A DNA stretch of 64,000 bases, from the NCBI GenBank assembly GCA_027450005.1, contig DAIDKO010000096.1:24052-88051 (forward strand). The letters run 5' to 3'. Made by a program: the position numbers and the translations under genes. Origin of the DNA: Rhodanobacter sp. Lineage in GTDB: Bacteria; Pseudomonadota; Gammaproteobacteria; Xanthomonadales; Rhodanobacteraceae. The number at the start of each line of letters is the position of its first letter. Within the stretch, counting starts at the first letter, position 1. Shown piece by piece: positions 55,448 to 64,000 of the stretch. Under the pieces are notes generated by a model. It searched no databases. It was not told the origin of the DNA and saw only the letters and a program-made list of their open reading frames with translations.

Positions 55448-56473
55448 TCAGGCGTTACCGAACAGGCCGTGCGGGTACTCGGGCTTCTGCTCGCGCGCCA
55501 TCAGCATCTTCAGGCCCTCGGCGGGCGTGACTTCGCCGTGCAGCACGGCGCGCACGCTTGCGCTGATCGGCAAGTCCAGCGCGTGCTGGTCAGCCAGCCG
55601 AGCCACTTCGTCGGCGGCAAGCACACTCTCCACCACCTGGCCGATCTGCCGCACCGCCTCGTCGATGGCGACACCCTTGCCCAGTGCCAGGCCCAGGCGG
55701 CGGTTGCGCGACAAGTCGCCGGTGCAGGTAAGCACCAGGTCGCCGAGGCCCGACAGGCCGATCAGCGTTTCGGGACGCGCGCCCAGTGCCACGCCAAGGC
55801 GCAGCATCTCGTTCATGCCACGGGTGATCAGGCCGGCGCGGGCATTGAGGCCCAACGCCATGCCGTCGGCGATGCCAGTGGCCACCGCCAGCACGTTCTT
55901 CATCGCGCCGCCGAGCTCCGCGCCCAACATGTCGCCGCCGGTATAGGCGCGCAGGTTGGGCGCGTGCAGCAGGTTGGCCACGCGCTGCGCGCAGGCGGCG
56001 TCCTCGGAATGCACGGTGACCGCGCTGGGCAGGCCGGCGGCGACTTCCTTGGCGAACGAGGGACCGGTGATGACCGCCGCCGGATGGCCCGGCAGGCGCT
56101 GCGCCACCAGCTCGTGCAGGAAGCGCCCGGTGCCCGGCTCGAAGCCCTTGGTGGCCCAGGCCAGCGTGGCGCCCGGCGCCAGCAGCGGTGCCACGTCGTC
56201 CAGCATCGCGGCGAAGGCATGGCTGGGCACCACCAGCAGCACCACCTCCGCGTCGCGCACGGCGTCGGCCAGGTTCGGTTGGTAAGCCAACGCTTCCGGC
56301 AACACGATGCCCGGCAGGTAGCGCTGGTTGCAACGCGCCGCGGCGATTGCCTCGAGCGCCTCCGGGTCGCGCCCCCACAGGCGCGTGGGCACGCCGTTGC
56401 GCGCCGTCAGCGCGGCCAGCGCGGTACCCCAGGAACCGGCACCGAGTACCGCCAGGGTGGGCTGTTGCGTCAT
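55448..56473 (-). CDS. gpsA: Glycerol-3-phosphate dehydrogenase [NAD(P)+]
   Basis: The 341-residue enzyme starts at 56473 ([20 protein letters not shown]); the longer frame to 57055 runs into secB. Family motifs: [12 protein letters not shown] (NAD fold), [43 protein letters not shown] with the catalytic Lys, [14 protein letters not shown] and [12 protein letters not shown]. It reduces dihydroxyacetone phosphate to glycerol 3-phosphate for phospholipids. The start follows the secB stop by 8 bases, a secB-gpsA arrangement seen in many proteobacteria. Confidence 0.97.
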   Translation of the reverse strand: MTQQPTLAVLGAGSWGTALAALTARNGVPTRLWGRDPEALEAIAAARCNQRYLPGIVLPEALAYQPNLADAVRDAEVVLLVVPSHAFAAMLDDVAPLLAPGATLAWATKGFEPGTGRFLHELVAQRLPGHPAAVITGPSFAKEVAAGLPSAVTVHSEDAACAQRVANLLHAPNLRAYTGGDMLGAELGGAMKNVLAVATGIADGMALGLNARAGLITRGMNEMLRLGVALGARPETLIGLSGLGDLVLTCTGDLSRNRRLGLALGKGVAIDEAVRQIGQVVESVLAADEVARLADQHALDLPISASVRAVLHGEVTPAEGLKMLMAREQKPEYPHGLFGNA

Positions 56474-56481
56474 GCGCGGGC

Positions 56482-56994
56482 TCAGCTGTTGAGCTGGGCC
56501 GGTGCGTCGCCGCCTGCCGCCATGCGGCGCATCTGCTCGGCGTACAGAGCGTCGAAGTTGATCGGCTGCAGCAGGAACGGCGGGAAGCCGCCCTCCAGCA
56601 CCATCGAGGAGATCACCTGGCGCGCATACGGGAACAGCAGGTTCGGACAGTAGCTGCCGATCACGCCGGCCAGCTCGTCCGCGCCGAAGCCAGCGATGCC
56701 GAACAGGCCGGCCTGCTCCACCTCGGCAAGGTAAGCCGTGCGCTCGCCCAGCGTGCAGGTCAGGGTGATGCTGAGCACGACCTCGTAGAGGTCGTTGCCC
56801 AGGTCCATGGCCTTGTGGCCGAGGTTCAGCTGCACCTGCGGAGCGGCCTGGTCGGACTCGCCGCTGAATTCCTGGAAGATCTGCGGTGCACCCGGCACCT
56901 CGAAGGAGACGTCCTTCACGTAGATCTTCTGCAACACCAGCTGCGGCGGGTTGCCCTGCGCGCTGGCCTGGCCGTTGGTGGCGACTTCTGCCAT
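56482..56994 (-). CDS. secB: Protein-export chaperone SecB
   Basis: The 170-residue chaperone starts at 56994 (MAEVATNG) behind GAGGAT. SecB signatures: [41 protein letters not shown] and [36 protein letters not shown] (in part: [24 protein letters not shown]). It keeps preproteins unfolded and hands them to SecA. The gene is divergent from rpmB and precedes gpsA. Confidence 0.97.
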   Translation of the reverse strand: MAEVATNGQASAQGNPPQLVLQKIYVKDVSFEVPGAPQIFQEFSGESDQAAPQVQLNLGHKAMDLGNDLYEVVLSITLTCTLGERTAYLAEVEQAGLFGIAGFGADELAGVIGSYCPNLLFPYARQVISSMVLEGGFPPFLLQPINFDALYAEQMRRMAAGGDAPAQLNS

Positions 56995-57078
56995 GGGAAT
57001 CCTCGATCGGTCTGGCGTCAAAAGAGGCTGATTGTTTCATACCTGCCGGCCGCATGCACCCGCAGTCCGCGCGGCGGA

Positions 57079-57108
57079 TTGCGCACGGGCCTGCTTTTGC
57101 TGGATAAT
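57079..57108 (+). promoter_or_regulatory. Probable promoter of rpmB-rpmG
   Basis: TTGCGC (57079-57084) and GATAAT (57103-57108) are 18 bases apart. Transcription would begin near 57115, leaving a leader of about 160 bases before rpmB. The leader holds GC-rich inverted repeats that could form secondary structure. Confidence 0.55.
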
Positions 57109-57274
57109 GCGCGGCTCGTTACCGCCGACCCGACTGGTTCGGGGAGTCCGCCTCGCGATGCGGACCTCGCGGCAAGGCAAGCGCAACACCCTCCAGCATC
57201 GCGTGGCGCTCGGCGCCGCTGGGCCGATGTCGCCCTGGCCAACGGGCGGTCAACAGAACATTACGGAGCCCGTC

Positions 57275-57511
57275 ATGGCCCGCATTTGCCAAGTCACCAA
57301 GAAGGGTGTGCAGACCGGCAACAACGTCTCGCACGCGAACAACAAGACCCGCCGCCGCTGGCTGCCGAACCTGCACGAGCGTCGCTTCTGGGTCGCCAGC
57401 GAGAACCGCTGGGTCAAGCTGCGCGTTTCCAACCACGCGCTGCGCACCATCGACAAGAAGGGCATCGAGGCCGTGATCGCCGAGCTGCGTGCCCGCGGTG
57501 AGAAGGTCTAA
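57275..57511 (+). CDS. rpmB: 50S ribosomal protein L28
   Basis: The 78-residue protein starts at 57275 ([11 protein letters not shown]), with GGAG 8 bases upstream. Typical L28 motifs: [41 protein letters not shown] (in part). It contains no zinc-binding cysteine pairs. It forms an operon with rpmG, 11 bases apart. A longer frame starting at 57032 is not coding. Confidence 0.97.
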   Translation: MARICQVTKKGVQTGNNVSHANNKTRRRWLPNLHERRFWVASENRWVKLRVSNHALRTIDKKGIEAVIAELRARGEKV

Positions 57512-57522
57512 GGAGAACAGTC

Positions 57523-57690
57523 ATGGCTAAGGGTGCAAACGACAAGATCCGCCTGATTTCTTCGGCCGGTACCGGCCACTTCTACACAACGCAGAAGAAC
57601 AAGAAGAACACGCCGGAAAAGTTCGAGTTCAAGAAGTACGATCCGGTCGTGCGCAAGCACGTGATCTACAAGGAAGGCAAGATCAAGTGA
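57523..57690 (+). CDS. rpmG: 50S ribosomal protein L33
   Basis: The 55-residue protein, standard length for L33, starts at 57523 ([11 protein letters not shown]) after AGGAG. It has [23 protein letters not shown]-type sequence (in part [14 protein letters not shown]) and ends YKEGKIK. No cysteines are present, so it is the zinc-independent form. It is cotranscribed with rpmB and ends just before a strong terminator. Confidence 0.97.
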   Translation: MAKGANDKIRLISSAGTGHFYTTQKNKKNTPEKFEFKKYDPVVRKHVIYKEGKIK

Positions 57691-57697
57691 GGTACCC

Positions 57698-57724
57698 AAA
57701 ACCCGCCGCAAGGCGGGTTTTTTC
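57698..57724 (+). terminator. Terminator of the rpmB-rpmG operon
   Basis: Stem AAAACCCGCC, loop GCAA, GGCGGGTTTT, followed by TTC. It lies 8 bases after the rpmG stop. Confidence 0.9.
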
Positions 57725-58038
57725 TTGCCCCACCCAGATGATCCTTACGCCTTCCACGCCGCCTGCTCGGCCGACTCGCCGGCTCATCGCGGCTGGCTGA
57801 AAATCGAACGGGTCGCCTGAACCCGGATGCCCGGACATCGTCTTCGACGGCCTCCACGCGCAATGCGATCGCCGGGCAGATTTCCTCCCCCACGGCCGTC
57901 CCCGGCTGCCGACCCTACAGGGGCGGCCCGGACACACCTCGTTATTGCGTGCGGACCACAAAGCCGGGTGCACCACCGGGCTGCCACGGCGTTATCGTGG
58001 AAGTCCGGGCGACATCGCCCTCGCCGGAGGAACCCGCC
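57725..58038. other. Intergenic stretch before the DUF3016 gene
   Basis: No gene, repeat or RNA structure is recognised. The last bases (58024-58038) include CGGAGG, the ribosome binding site of the next gene. Confidence 0.5.
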
Positions 58039-58560
58039 ATGAACCGCCGTACCGTCCTGCATGCGCTATTTGCCGCGCTGGCCCTTCTGACCCTGCCCGC
58101 GATGGCCGGGAAGACGACACCCGGCAACGTCAGCGTCCGCTACGACCATCCCGAGCATTTCACCGAAACGCGCAAGATACGTGCGCTGGCGCCGATGCGC
58201 GCCGACGAGGATTACCTGAAGGTACTGAAGGCTTACATCGAGCAACGCGCCAGCAAGATGCTCCCGCCGGGTGAACATCTGGCCATTGTGGTCACCGACA
58301 TTGACCGTGCGGGCAATTTCGAGCCATGGCGTCCCTACCCGATGAGCGAGGTACGCATCATCAAGGACATCTACCCGCCACGCATCGACCTGCGCTTCCA
58401 GTTGTTCGACGCCAGCGGCAAGGTGATCCGCGAAGGCACACGCAAGTTGCGTGACCCGGCATTCATGTCCGACAGCATCGCCACCTCGTCCAGCGGCAAC
58501 CTGCGCTACGAGAAGGCCTTGCTGGACCGCTGGCTGCGCAAGGGACCCGACCACCTCTGA
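58039..58560 (+). CDS. DUF3016 family secreted protein
   Basis: The 173-residue protein starts at 58039 (MNRRTVLHALF), with GGAGG upstream. A signal peptide ends near AMAGK. The family pattern is present: VSVRYDHPEHFTETRK, LKAYIEQRASKMLPPGEHLAIVVTDIDRAGNFEPW (in part: LPPGEHLAIVVTDIDRAG; FEPWR), YPPRIDLRFQLFD and a C-terminal DPAFMSDS motif. The function is unknown; it is exported to the periplasm. Confidence 0.88.
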   Translation: MNRRTVLHALFAALALLTLPAMAGKTTPGNVSVRYDHPEHFTETRKIRALAPMRADEDYLKVLKAYIEQRASKMLPPGEHLAIVVTDIDRAGNFEPWRPYPMSEVRIIKDIYPPRIDLRFQLFDASGKVIREGTRKLRDPAFMSDSIATSSSGNLRYEKALLDRWLRKGPDHL

Positions 58561-58580
58561 ATGCCCTGCGCCGCACGCAG

Positions 58581-58616
58581 AAACGCAAAGCCCGCCAAAT
58601 GGCGGGCTTTGCGTTT
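58581..58616. terminator. Bidirectional terminator between the DUF3016 and desaturase genes
   Basis: A perfect 16-bp stem (AAACGCAAAGCCCGCC, loop AAAT) lies between two convergent genes. The A-rich/T-rich ends serve both strands. Confidence 0.88.
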
Positions 58617-58634
58617 GCGAGCCGTCGTGACGGA

Positions 58635-59825
58635 TCAGGCGGCGACCGCGTAGCCCTTGAGCCGTGCGGCGAACTCCTGCAGCGCACGGATGCCACTCTG
58701 CTCGGCCTCGACGATCCACTGCTGCAGGCCCTTGAGCGCCTGGTCGGCGCCACGCTGGTCCATCAGGGCGGCGAGGCGGCTGCGAAAGTCACACACCGTG
58801 CGCAAGGTTGGGCGCTTGGCCAGCACGGCCTGCAGCTTGCTGCTGCCGTCGCTGTCCAGCCAGCGGCCGCCGTCAGCCAAGGCGCGGCGCAGGCGACGCG
58901 GCACCGACTTGATGTTCTCGCCGGCATGCTGCGCCTCGTCACGCAGGGTGGGCACGATCACGTTGCGGTAGTAGTCAGTCATCGCCTGGAAGCGATGGGT
59001 GAGCAAAGCCTTCAGCGTCTCGGTGTCGGGCAGCGGCACGTTGGGGCGAACGTCCAGCGTGGGCGCCACGCGCAGCACCTTGGCCAAGCCCACGGCGCGC
59101 AGGCCACAGATCACCGCCCAACCGATGTCGAACTCCCACTTGCGCAACGCGAACTTGGCCGAGCTGGGGAAGGCATGGTGGTTGTTGTGCAGCTCCTCGC
59201 CGCCGATCCAGAAGCCCCATGGCACTAGGTTGCGCGAGGTGTCGGCACTCTCGAAGTTGCGGTAGCCGGCCCAGTGGCCGATGCCATTGACGAAGCCAGC
59301 AGCCCAGAACGGGATCCACATCATCTGCACAGCCCAGATCGCCGCGCCGATCACGCCGAACAGCGCAAGATCGATGATCAGCATCAGCGCCGGGCCGGAA
59401 TACGGATGCGCGCCGTAAACCTTGTGCTCAATCCAGTCGTCCGGCGTGCCGCGGCCGTACTGCTGCATGTCTTCCTTGGAGTGGCAGGCGTCGCGGTACA
59501 GCGACACGCCGTCCCAGAACACCTTCTTGATGCCGTAGATCACCGGGCTGTGCGGATCTTCCTCCGTTTCCACCTTGGCGTGGTGCTTGCGGTGCACCGC
59601 CACCCACTCGCGGGTGACCATGCCGGTGCTGAGCCAGCCCCAGAAGCGGAAGAAGTGCGCGAGCACCGGGTGGAAATCCACGCCCCGGTGGGTCTGGCTG
59701 CGGTGCAGGTACAGCGTCACCGTGAAGATGGTGAGCTGGGTGGCCACCAGCAGGTAGACCAGCATGCCGACCCAGCCGGCATGGGTGAGGCCGCTGGACA
59801 GGAAGTTCAGCACGGTATCGAACAT
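58635..59825 (-). CDS. Membrane fatty-acid desaturase (delta-9/acyl-CoA type)
   Basis: The 396-residue protein has four membrane helices and the three histidine boxes of the class: HRSQTH (about 41-46), HRKHH (about 78-82) and HNNHH (about 215-219), which bind the di-iron centre. It begins MFDTVLNFLS; the C-terminal 140 residues form a soluble, charged extension longer than in cyanobacterial desaturases (RGADQALKGLQQW). It introduces a double bond in fatty-acyl chains, helping adjust membrane fluidity. It converges with DUF3016. Confidence 0.93.
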   Translation of the reverse strand: MFDTVLNFLSSGLTHAGWVGMLVYLLVATQLTIFTVTLYLHRSQTHRGVDFHPVLAHFFRFWGWLSTGMVTREWVAVHRKHHAKVETEEDPHSPVIYGIKKVFWDGVSLYRDACHSKEDMQQYGRGTPDDWIEHKVYGAHPYSGPALMLIIDLALFGVIGAAIWAVQMMWIPFWAAGFVNGIGHWAGYRNFESADTSRNLVPWGFWIGGEELHNNHHAFPSSAKFALRKWEFDIGWAVICGLRAVGLAKVLRVAPTLDVRPNVPLPDTETLKALLTHRFQAMTDYYRNVIVPTLRDEAQHAGENIKSVPRRLRRALADGGRWLDSDGSSKLQAVLAKRPTLRTVCDFRSRLAALMDQRGADQALKGLQQWIVEAEQSGIRALQEFAARLKGYAVAA

Positions 59826-59976
59826 CGGAGGGGACTCGGGTGGTTGTGGCGGCAGTCTAGAAGGGGTTTGCCATACCCGCCAGCATGTTACGTGGACGTG
59901 GCTTGCACTTTCGTTAAAGCGGTTCCGTGACGGCCACAGGTTGTCTTAGAGATGGGGGCGCATCGACAATCGCCCA

Positions 59977-60738
59977 ATGACCAACGTCAACTCCGCTCTC
60001 TCGCCCCTGCTGCAACTGGAACGGGTCGCCCGCCGGCGCGCCGGGCGCGCGGCCGTGCAGGACCTGAACCTGGAACTGGCACCCGGCCAGGTGCTGGGCC
60101 TGCTCGGTGTTAACGGCGCGGGCAAGTCCACTACGCTGGCGATGATCGCCGGTGCTTTGCGGCCGGACAGTGGCGCGATCCGCCTGAGCGGCGAGGATTT
60201 CCTGGAACGGCCGGAACGGGCGCGCCGCCTGATCGGCTGGTTGCCCGAGCGCGCGCCGGCATGGCCGGAGCTGACCGTAGCCGAACACCTTGACGCCCAC
60301 GGCCGCCTGCGCGGCCTACGCGCGCCCGAAATGCGCGCTGCCCGCGCGACCATCGTCGAACGGCTGGACCTGCAGCCGCTGGCGCGCCGCCTGGCGGGCA
60401 CGCTTTCTCAGGGCCAGCGCCAGCGGCTGGGGCTGGCCTGCGCGCTGCTGCATAGCCCGGCACTGCTGGTACTGGACGAACCGGCCAACGCGCTCGATCC
60501 GGTGCAGGTCGGCTCGCTGCGCAAGCTGATCCGCGAGCAGGCTGCCGCGGGTACCGCGGTGATCCTGTCCACGCACGTCTTGGTCGAAGTCACCGCGGTA
60601 TGCGACCGCGTGGCGATCCTGCACGAGGGCCAGTTACGCCACGACGGCCCGGTCCGGGCCGACGACCATGCCGCGCTGGAACGCCGCTTTTTCGAGATCG
60701 CCATGCAAGGCGCCACCCCAGCGGCGCGCGCTGCATGA
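59977..60738 (+). CDS. ABC transporter ATP-binding protein (GldA-like)
   Basis: The 253-residue ATPase has Walker A GVNGAGKSTT (about 43-52), LSQGQRQRLG signature, Walker B LLVLDEPANALD and the switch His in LSTHVL. It resembles the ATPase of ABC-2 systems associated with GldG-like proteins. It overlaps the permease gene by 4 bases (ATGA). The substrate is unknown; such clusters occur in many non-gliding proteobacteria. Confidence 0.9.
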   Translation: MTNVNSALSPLLQLERVARRRAGRAAVQDLNLELAPGQVLGLLGVNGAGKSTTLAMIAGALRPDSGAIRLSGEDFLERPERARRLIGWLPERAPAWPELTVAEHLDAHGRLRGLRAPEMRAARATIVERLDLQPLARRLAGTLSQGQRQRLGLACALLHSPALLVLDEPANALDPVQVGSLRKLIREQAAAGTAVILSTHVLVEVTAVCDRVAILHEGQLRHDGPVRADDHAALERRFFEIAMQGATPAARAA

Positions 60739-61490
60739 CGCTGCTCGCCATGTTCCGCCTCGAGGTGCGTCGCCTGCGCGTGCAACCGCTGGCCTGGGTG
60801 CTGCTGGCGTTGAGCCTGGCCTGGCTGGGCTGGTGCTTCACCCGCCTGCTGGGCGACTTTCTAGCCAACGAGATCAAGCTCGCCGCGCTGCCGGACGGCC
60901 CCGGTTACGTGGACCTGGTGGCGGTGCCGCTGCTGGGCCAGATGGCGCAGCTCGCCTTCCTGGTGGTTCCGCTGCTTGCCATGTCCACGCTGGCTGGCGA
61001 ACGGCGCCATGGCACGCTGCCGCTGCTGTTAGCCGCCGGCGCGCCGGCGTCGCGCATCGTGCTGGGCAAATACGCCGCCCTGCTGCTGTGGCTGCTACTG
61101 TGGCTGCTGCTGGTGCTGGCCATGCCGCTCTCGCTGGCGCACGCCACCACGCCAGACTGGGGCAAGCTGGCCGCTGCCACGCTGGGCATCGTCCTGATGC
61201 TGGCCGCATTGGCGGCACTGACCCTGGCCGCGTCGGCCTTCACCGCGCACCCGGCCATCGCCGCCGTGCTGGGCCTGCTGATCGGCCTGGGATTGTGGAC
61301 GGTGAACCTCGGCGCGCAGATGGCCGGCCTCGACGGCGGCGCCATCAACTGGCTGGCGATGAGCACGCACGAGCAGAACCTGCTGCGCGGCCTGGTCTCC
61401 ACCACGGACATCGCCTGGTTCGTCCTGCTGATCGCGGTATGCCTCGCCCTGGCCACGCGCCGTGTGGCGGCCGACAGGGAGCGCGGCTGA
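60735..61490 (+). CDS. ABC-2 type permease (GldF-like)
   Basis: The 251-residue protein starts at 60735 (MTLLAMFRLEVRRL) within the ATPase stop overlap. Six helices are visible, with the cytoplasmic GERRHGTLPLLLAAGA loop typical of ABC-2 permeases (compare GERERG in the other exporter). It forms a transporter with the ATPase, and with the GldG-like protein one base after its stop. The long upstream extension to 60600 is the ATPase gene in another frame. Confidence 0.88.
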   Translation: MTLLAMFRLEVRRLRVQPLAWVLLALSLAWLGWCFTRLLGDFLANEIKLAALPDGPGYVDLVAVPLLGQMAQLAFLVVPLLAMSTLAGERRHGTLPLLLAAGAPASRIVLGKYAALLLWLLLWLLLVLAMPLSLAHATTPDWGKLAAATLGIVLMLAALAALTLAASAFTAHPAIAAVLGLLIGLGLWTVNLGAQMAGLDGGAINWLAMSTHEQNLLRGLVSTTDIAWFVLLIAVCLALATRRVAADRERG

Positions 61491-61491
61491 G

Positions 61492-62844
61492 ATGAGACTT
61501 TCCCGACGTCTGGATGGTTGGTTGTTCGCCGTGCTCCTGCTGGCGGGTGCCGGCGCCCTCGGCTTCTTCAGCACGCGTTACGCGCACGTTTCCGACTGGA
61601 CGGCAAACGGCCGCCTCAGCCTGTCGCCGCGCAGTCGGGCCGTGCTGGCCCAGTTGCACGGTCCGGTGGACATCGTCAGCTACGCCAGCCCGCAGGGCGA
61701 CCTGCGCGCCCAGGTCGCCGGCTTCCTGCAGCGCTACCGGCAAGCCAAGCCCGACCTCACCCTGCGCTTCGTCGATCCGCAACAGGACCCGGCCAGGATG
61801 CGCCAGCTCGGCATCTCCGTGGACGGCGAGCTGATCCTGCATTACCACGGCCACCAGCAGCAGCTGACGGAGCTTTCCGAGGACAGCGTGACCAATGCAC
61901 TGCAACGCCTGATCCGCGGCCGTGACCGCATCGTCGCCTTCGTCACCGGCGATGGCGAGCGGCTGCCCTCGGGCCGGGGCGGCGCGGACATGGGCATGCT
62001 GATGGGCCAGCTCGCGCAGAGCGGCCTGCGCTCGGTGCCGCTGAGCTTTGCTCAGGCGAGCGCCGTGCCGCAGGGTACCGACCTGGTGGTGCTGGCCAGC
62101 CCCACTTCCGACTTGCCCGCCGGCGCGACGCAGGCGCTGGTGAACTACGTGCAGGATGGCGGCAACCTGCTGTGGCTGCGCGACCCCGCCAACGACGACC
62201 TCGGCCTCAAGCCGCTGGCTAACGCCCTCGGCGTGCAGGTGCTGCCCGGCGTGCTGGTGGACGGCGCGGGCAGTGCGCTGGGACTGGGCGACCCGCGCCT
62301 GCTGGCGGTGGCGCAGTATCCGCCCAACCCGATCACGCTGGGCTTCCAACTCGCCACGCGTTTCCCGCAGGTTGCCGCGCTGGCGCGTACCGGCGCGGGG
62401 GGCTGGACGGTGACGCCACTGCTGCGCTCCAGCGCGCAGAGCTGGACCGAATTCCATCCCATCGACAACGCACACCCCTCGGCCATCCACTACGACGCGG
62501 CGGCAGGCGAGTTCAAGGGTCCGTTGGACTTCGGTTTCGCGCTGGCGCGGCTCTCGCCCAGCCCCGGCAAGCGCGAGCAGCGGGCGGTGGTGATCGGCGA
62601 CGGCGACTTCCTCTCCAACGCCTACCTCGGCCAGGGCGGCAACCGCGCGCTGGGCGAGCGCATCTTCAACTGGCTGCTGGGCGACGATGCGCTGGTCGAC
62701 CTGCCACGCGAAGGCGTGCCCGACCGCGTGCTGCGCATCGGCCAGGGTGAGCTCAACGCCACCACCATCGGCTTCATGGTGGTGCTGCCGCTGCTGCTGC
62801 TGCTGGCCGGCGGCCTGTTGGCCTGGCGCCGTCGCCGCGCATGA
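61492..62844 (+). CDS. GldG-family ABC-type auxiliary protein
   Basis: The 450-residue protein starts at 61492 ([10 protein letters not shown]), 1 base after the permease stop. A helix at each end ([35 protein letters not shown]) encloses a large periplasmic part of the ABC_transp_aux type, with [18 protein letters not shown] near its start and [16 protein letters not shown]. In known GldG systems it pairs with the permease, but the transported molecule is unknown. Confidence 0.88.
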   Translation: MRLSRRLDGWLFAVLLLAGAGALGFFSTRYAHVSDWTANGRLSLSPRSRAVLAQLHGPVDIVSYASPQGDLRAQVAGFLQRYRQAKPDLTLRFVDPQQDPARMRQLGISVDGELILHYHGHQQQLTELSEDSVTNALQRLIRGRDRIVAFVTGDGERLPSGRGGADMGMLMGQLAQSGLRSVPLSFAQASAVPQGTDLVVLASPTSDLPAGATQALVNYVQDGGNLLWLRDPANDDLGLKPLANALGVQVLPGVLVDGAGSALGLGDPRLLAVAQYPPNPITLGFQLATRFPQVAALARTGAGGWTVTPLLRSSAQSWTEFHPIDNAHPSAIHYDAAAGEFKGPLDFGFALARLSPSPGKREQRAVVIGDGDFLSNAYLGQGGNRALGERIFNWLLGDDALVDLPREGVPDRVLRIGQGELNATTIGFMVVLPLLLLLAGGLLAWRRRRA

Positions 62845-63326
62845 AGCGCGCCGCACGCACGCGCCTCTTCATGCTGCTCGGCGTGGCCGTGCTGGTCGCG
62901 GCGGCGGTGTGGCAACGGCAGCGCGACGATCGCAACCTGCCGGGCAAGCTGACCACGCTCGATCCGGGCACGATCACGCAACTGGCGCTGCAGCTCGGCG
63001 ACACGCCGGTCGTGCGCTATTCAAAGCGCGGCGGCCATTGGTGGCGCGCCGATGGCCAGCGTGCCGACGACCGCTACCTGGCCACGCTCGCCGAGACCGC
63101 CGCCGCGCCCGTGCTGCAATGGCGCGCCATCGGCGACTTCGACGCCGCGAAGATCGGCCTTGCCCCGCCGCAGGCCGTGCTCACGCTGGATGGCCAACGC
63201 CTGGCGTTCGGCGCGATGTCCGCCACCGGCCCGCAGTGCTACGTGCAAGTGGGAGCCCGCGTGGCACTGGTATCGCTGCGCTTCATGCCGCAGCCGGCGC
63301 CGCAGAAGCGGATCGGCTTGCACTGA
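62841..63326 (+). CDS. DUF4340-like membrane-anchored protein
   Basis: The 161-residue protein overlaps the GldG-like gene by 4 bases. A single N-terminal helix ([16 protein letters not shown]) is followed by a periplasmic domain with [26 protein letters not shown] and [16 protein letters not shown], the repeats of DUF4340 (here only about one and a half copies, shorter than usual). It probably works with the GldG-like protein. Its stop overlaps the mutM start (TGATG). Confidence 0.85.
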   Translation: MKRAARTRLFMLLGVAVLVAAAVWQRQRDDRNLPGKLTTLDPGTITQLALQLGDTPVVRYSKRGGHWWRADGQRADDRYLATLAETAAAPVLQWRAIGDFDAAKIGLAPPQAVLTLDGQRLAFGAMSATGPQCYVQVGARVALVSLRFMPQPAPQKRIGLH

Positions 63327-64000
63327 TGCCGGAACTGCCGGAAGTCGAGACCACTCGCCGCGGGATCGCGCCGCACCTGGTCGGCCGGCGCGTGACGGCG
63401 GTGACGCTGCGCCGCCCCGACCTGCGCTGGCCGATCCCGCGCGAGGTCGTCGAGCTGCTGCCTGGCCAGCGCATCGAAGCGGTGGAACGCCGGGCGAAAT
63501 ACCTGCTGCTGCATACGCAGGCCGGCAGCGCACTGCTGCATCTGGGCATGAGCGGCATGCTGCGCGTGCTGCCGCCCGATGCGCCGCTCGGCCCGCACGA
63601 CCACGTCGACATCGCCGTGGATCGCGGTACCCATACAGGCCCACGCGTACTGCGCTTCACCGACCCGCGCCGCTTCGGCTGCCTGCTGTGGCAGGCGCCC
63701 GGCAGCACACACGAGCTGCTGGCGAAGCTTGGCCCAGAGCCGCTCACCGACGCCTTCGACGGCGAGCTGTTGTGGCATCTTTCGCGCGGCCGCACCGCCG
63801 CAGTGAAACTGTTCCTGATGGACAATGCCGTGGTGGTGGGCGTGGGCAACATCTACGCTAGCGAGGCGCTGTTCGCGGCCGGCATCGATCCGCGCCGTGA
63901 AGCCGGCAGCGTGTCGCGCGCACGCTACGCGCGGCTCGCCGCCGAGGTGAAGCGGATCCTCGCCTATGCGATCGAACGCGGCGGCACCACGCTGCGTGAC
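63326..64000 (+). CDS. mutM: Formamidopyrimidine-DNA glycosylase, 3'-truncated by the window
   Basis: The gene starts at 63326 (ATG overlapping the DUF4340 stop) and runs in frame to the window end: 225 of about 270 codons. [14 protein letters not shown] gives the catalytic N-terminal Pro and Glu3. K58 (K57 in mature numbering) is in [19 protein letters not shown] and FTDPRRFGC are Fpg signatures, and [19 protein letters not shown] is the helix-two-turn-helix. The C-terminal zinc finger lies beyond the edge. The enzyme removes 8-oxoguanine from DNA. Confidence 0.97.
   Translation, partial: MPELPEVETTRRGIAPHLVGRRVTAVTLRRPDLRWPIPREVVELLPGQRIEAVERRAKYLLLHTQAGSALLHLGMSGMLRVLPPDAPLGPHDHVDIAVDRGTHTGPRVLRFTDPRRFGCLLWQAPGSTHELLAKLGPEPLTDAFDGELLWHLSRGRTAAVKLFLMDNAVVVGVGNIYASEALFAAGIDPRREAGSVSRARYARLAAEVKRILAYAIERGGTTLRD

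Noticed and set aside
57032-57274. Long N-terminal extension of L28
   Set aside because: It would contain the rpmB promoter, and the standard L28 begins at 57275 with a good ribosome binding site.

Overview
The window is a GC-rich (roughly two-thirds G+C by eye) bacterial chromosome segment. The gene set fits a gammaproteobacterium of the Lysobacterales/Xanthomonadales, most likely Rhodanobacteraceae (Rhodanobacter/Dyella/Frateuria type). This is inferred from gene content: an aa3 cytochrome c oxidase locus with SURF1, ctaA and ctaB, a chaperone-usher fimbria, FadL, a YcgL protein, a bifunctional PutA, and a GldG/DUF4340 ABC cluster. No rRNA, tRNA or CRISPR array was seen.

Layout. 1-3.7 kb: the first codons of a flavoprotein leaving the left edge, then two tandem paralogous secreted proteins, one with PKD and P-domain additions. 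3.7-4.6 kb: no convincing gene. 4.6-8.8 kb: tatABC, a SYLF lipid-binding protein, hemH and an alpha/beta hydrolase. 8.8-13.4 kb: a six-gene minus-strand operon (membrane protein, XRE regulator, S33 peptidase, 57-residue membrane peptide, ABC ATPase, ABC permease) behind two near-identical inverted repeats that look like operators of its own regulator. 13.4-19.6 kb: an AT-rich control region and a type 1-like fimbrial operon (pilin, chaperone, usher, tip adhesin), plus an orphan pilin-like gene on the other strand. 19.8-27.9 kb: the cytochrome c oxidase locus (ctaB, ctaA, a SCO-like protein, SURF1, DUF2909, ctaE, a 44-residue peptide, ctaD, ctaC, DUF2244), with no ctaG/cox11. 28.1-31.2 kb: putA. 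31.3-33.0 kb: an accessory patch with an Mrr-like nuclease, a collapsed IS607-type element and a 5'-truncated SDR gene. 33.2-46.6 kb: housekeeping and metabolic genes (coniferyl-type aldehyde dehydrogenase, FadL, YcgL, a 1155-residue membrane-anchored ankyrin protein, a CPA2 antiporter, glutaminyl cyclotransferase, an esterase pseudogene, hemB, glk, a HAD phosphatase). 46.8-52.1 kb: one 1780-residue c-di-GMP signalling protein. 52.4-64 kb: a SNF2 helicase, gpsA, secB, rpmB-rpmG, DUF3016, a fatty-acid desaturase, an ABC/GldG/DUF4340 operon and the start of mutM.

Functional links: hemH and hemB make haem; ctaA and ctaB convert haem to haem A for the oxidase encoded beside them. SurF1 and the SCO-like protein (CxxxC) would assemble its metal centres. 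Tat and SecB serve protein export.

The most interesting object is the 1780-residue protein. It carries a PAS domain with every flavin-binding residue of a LOV blue-light receptor (C669, N701, N711, Q732), a GGDEF domain, a segment resembling a sensor globin with a candidate haem-ligand histidine (H1195), three GAF-like regions and an apparently complete EAL domain. The remnant of the IS607-type element, whose right end folds into hairpins where a TnpB guide RNA would lie, and the auto-regulated peptidase/ABC operon are the next most interesting.
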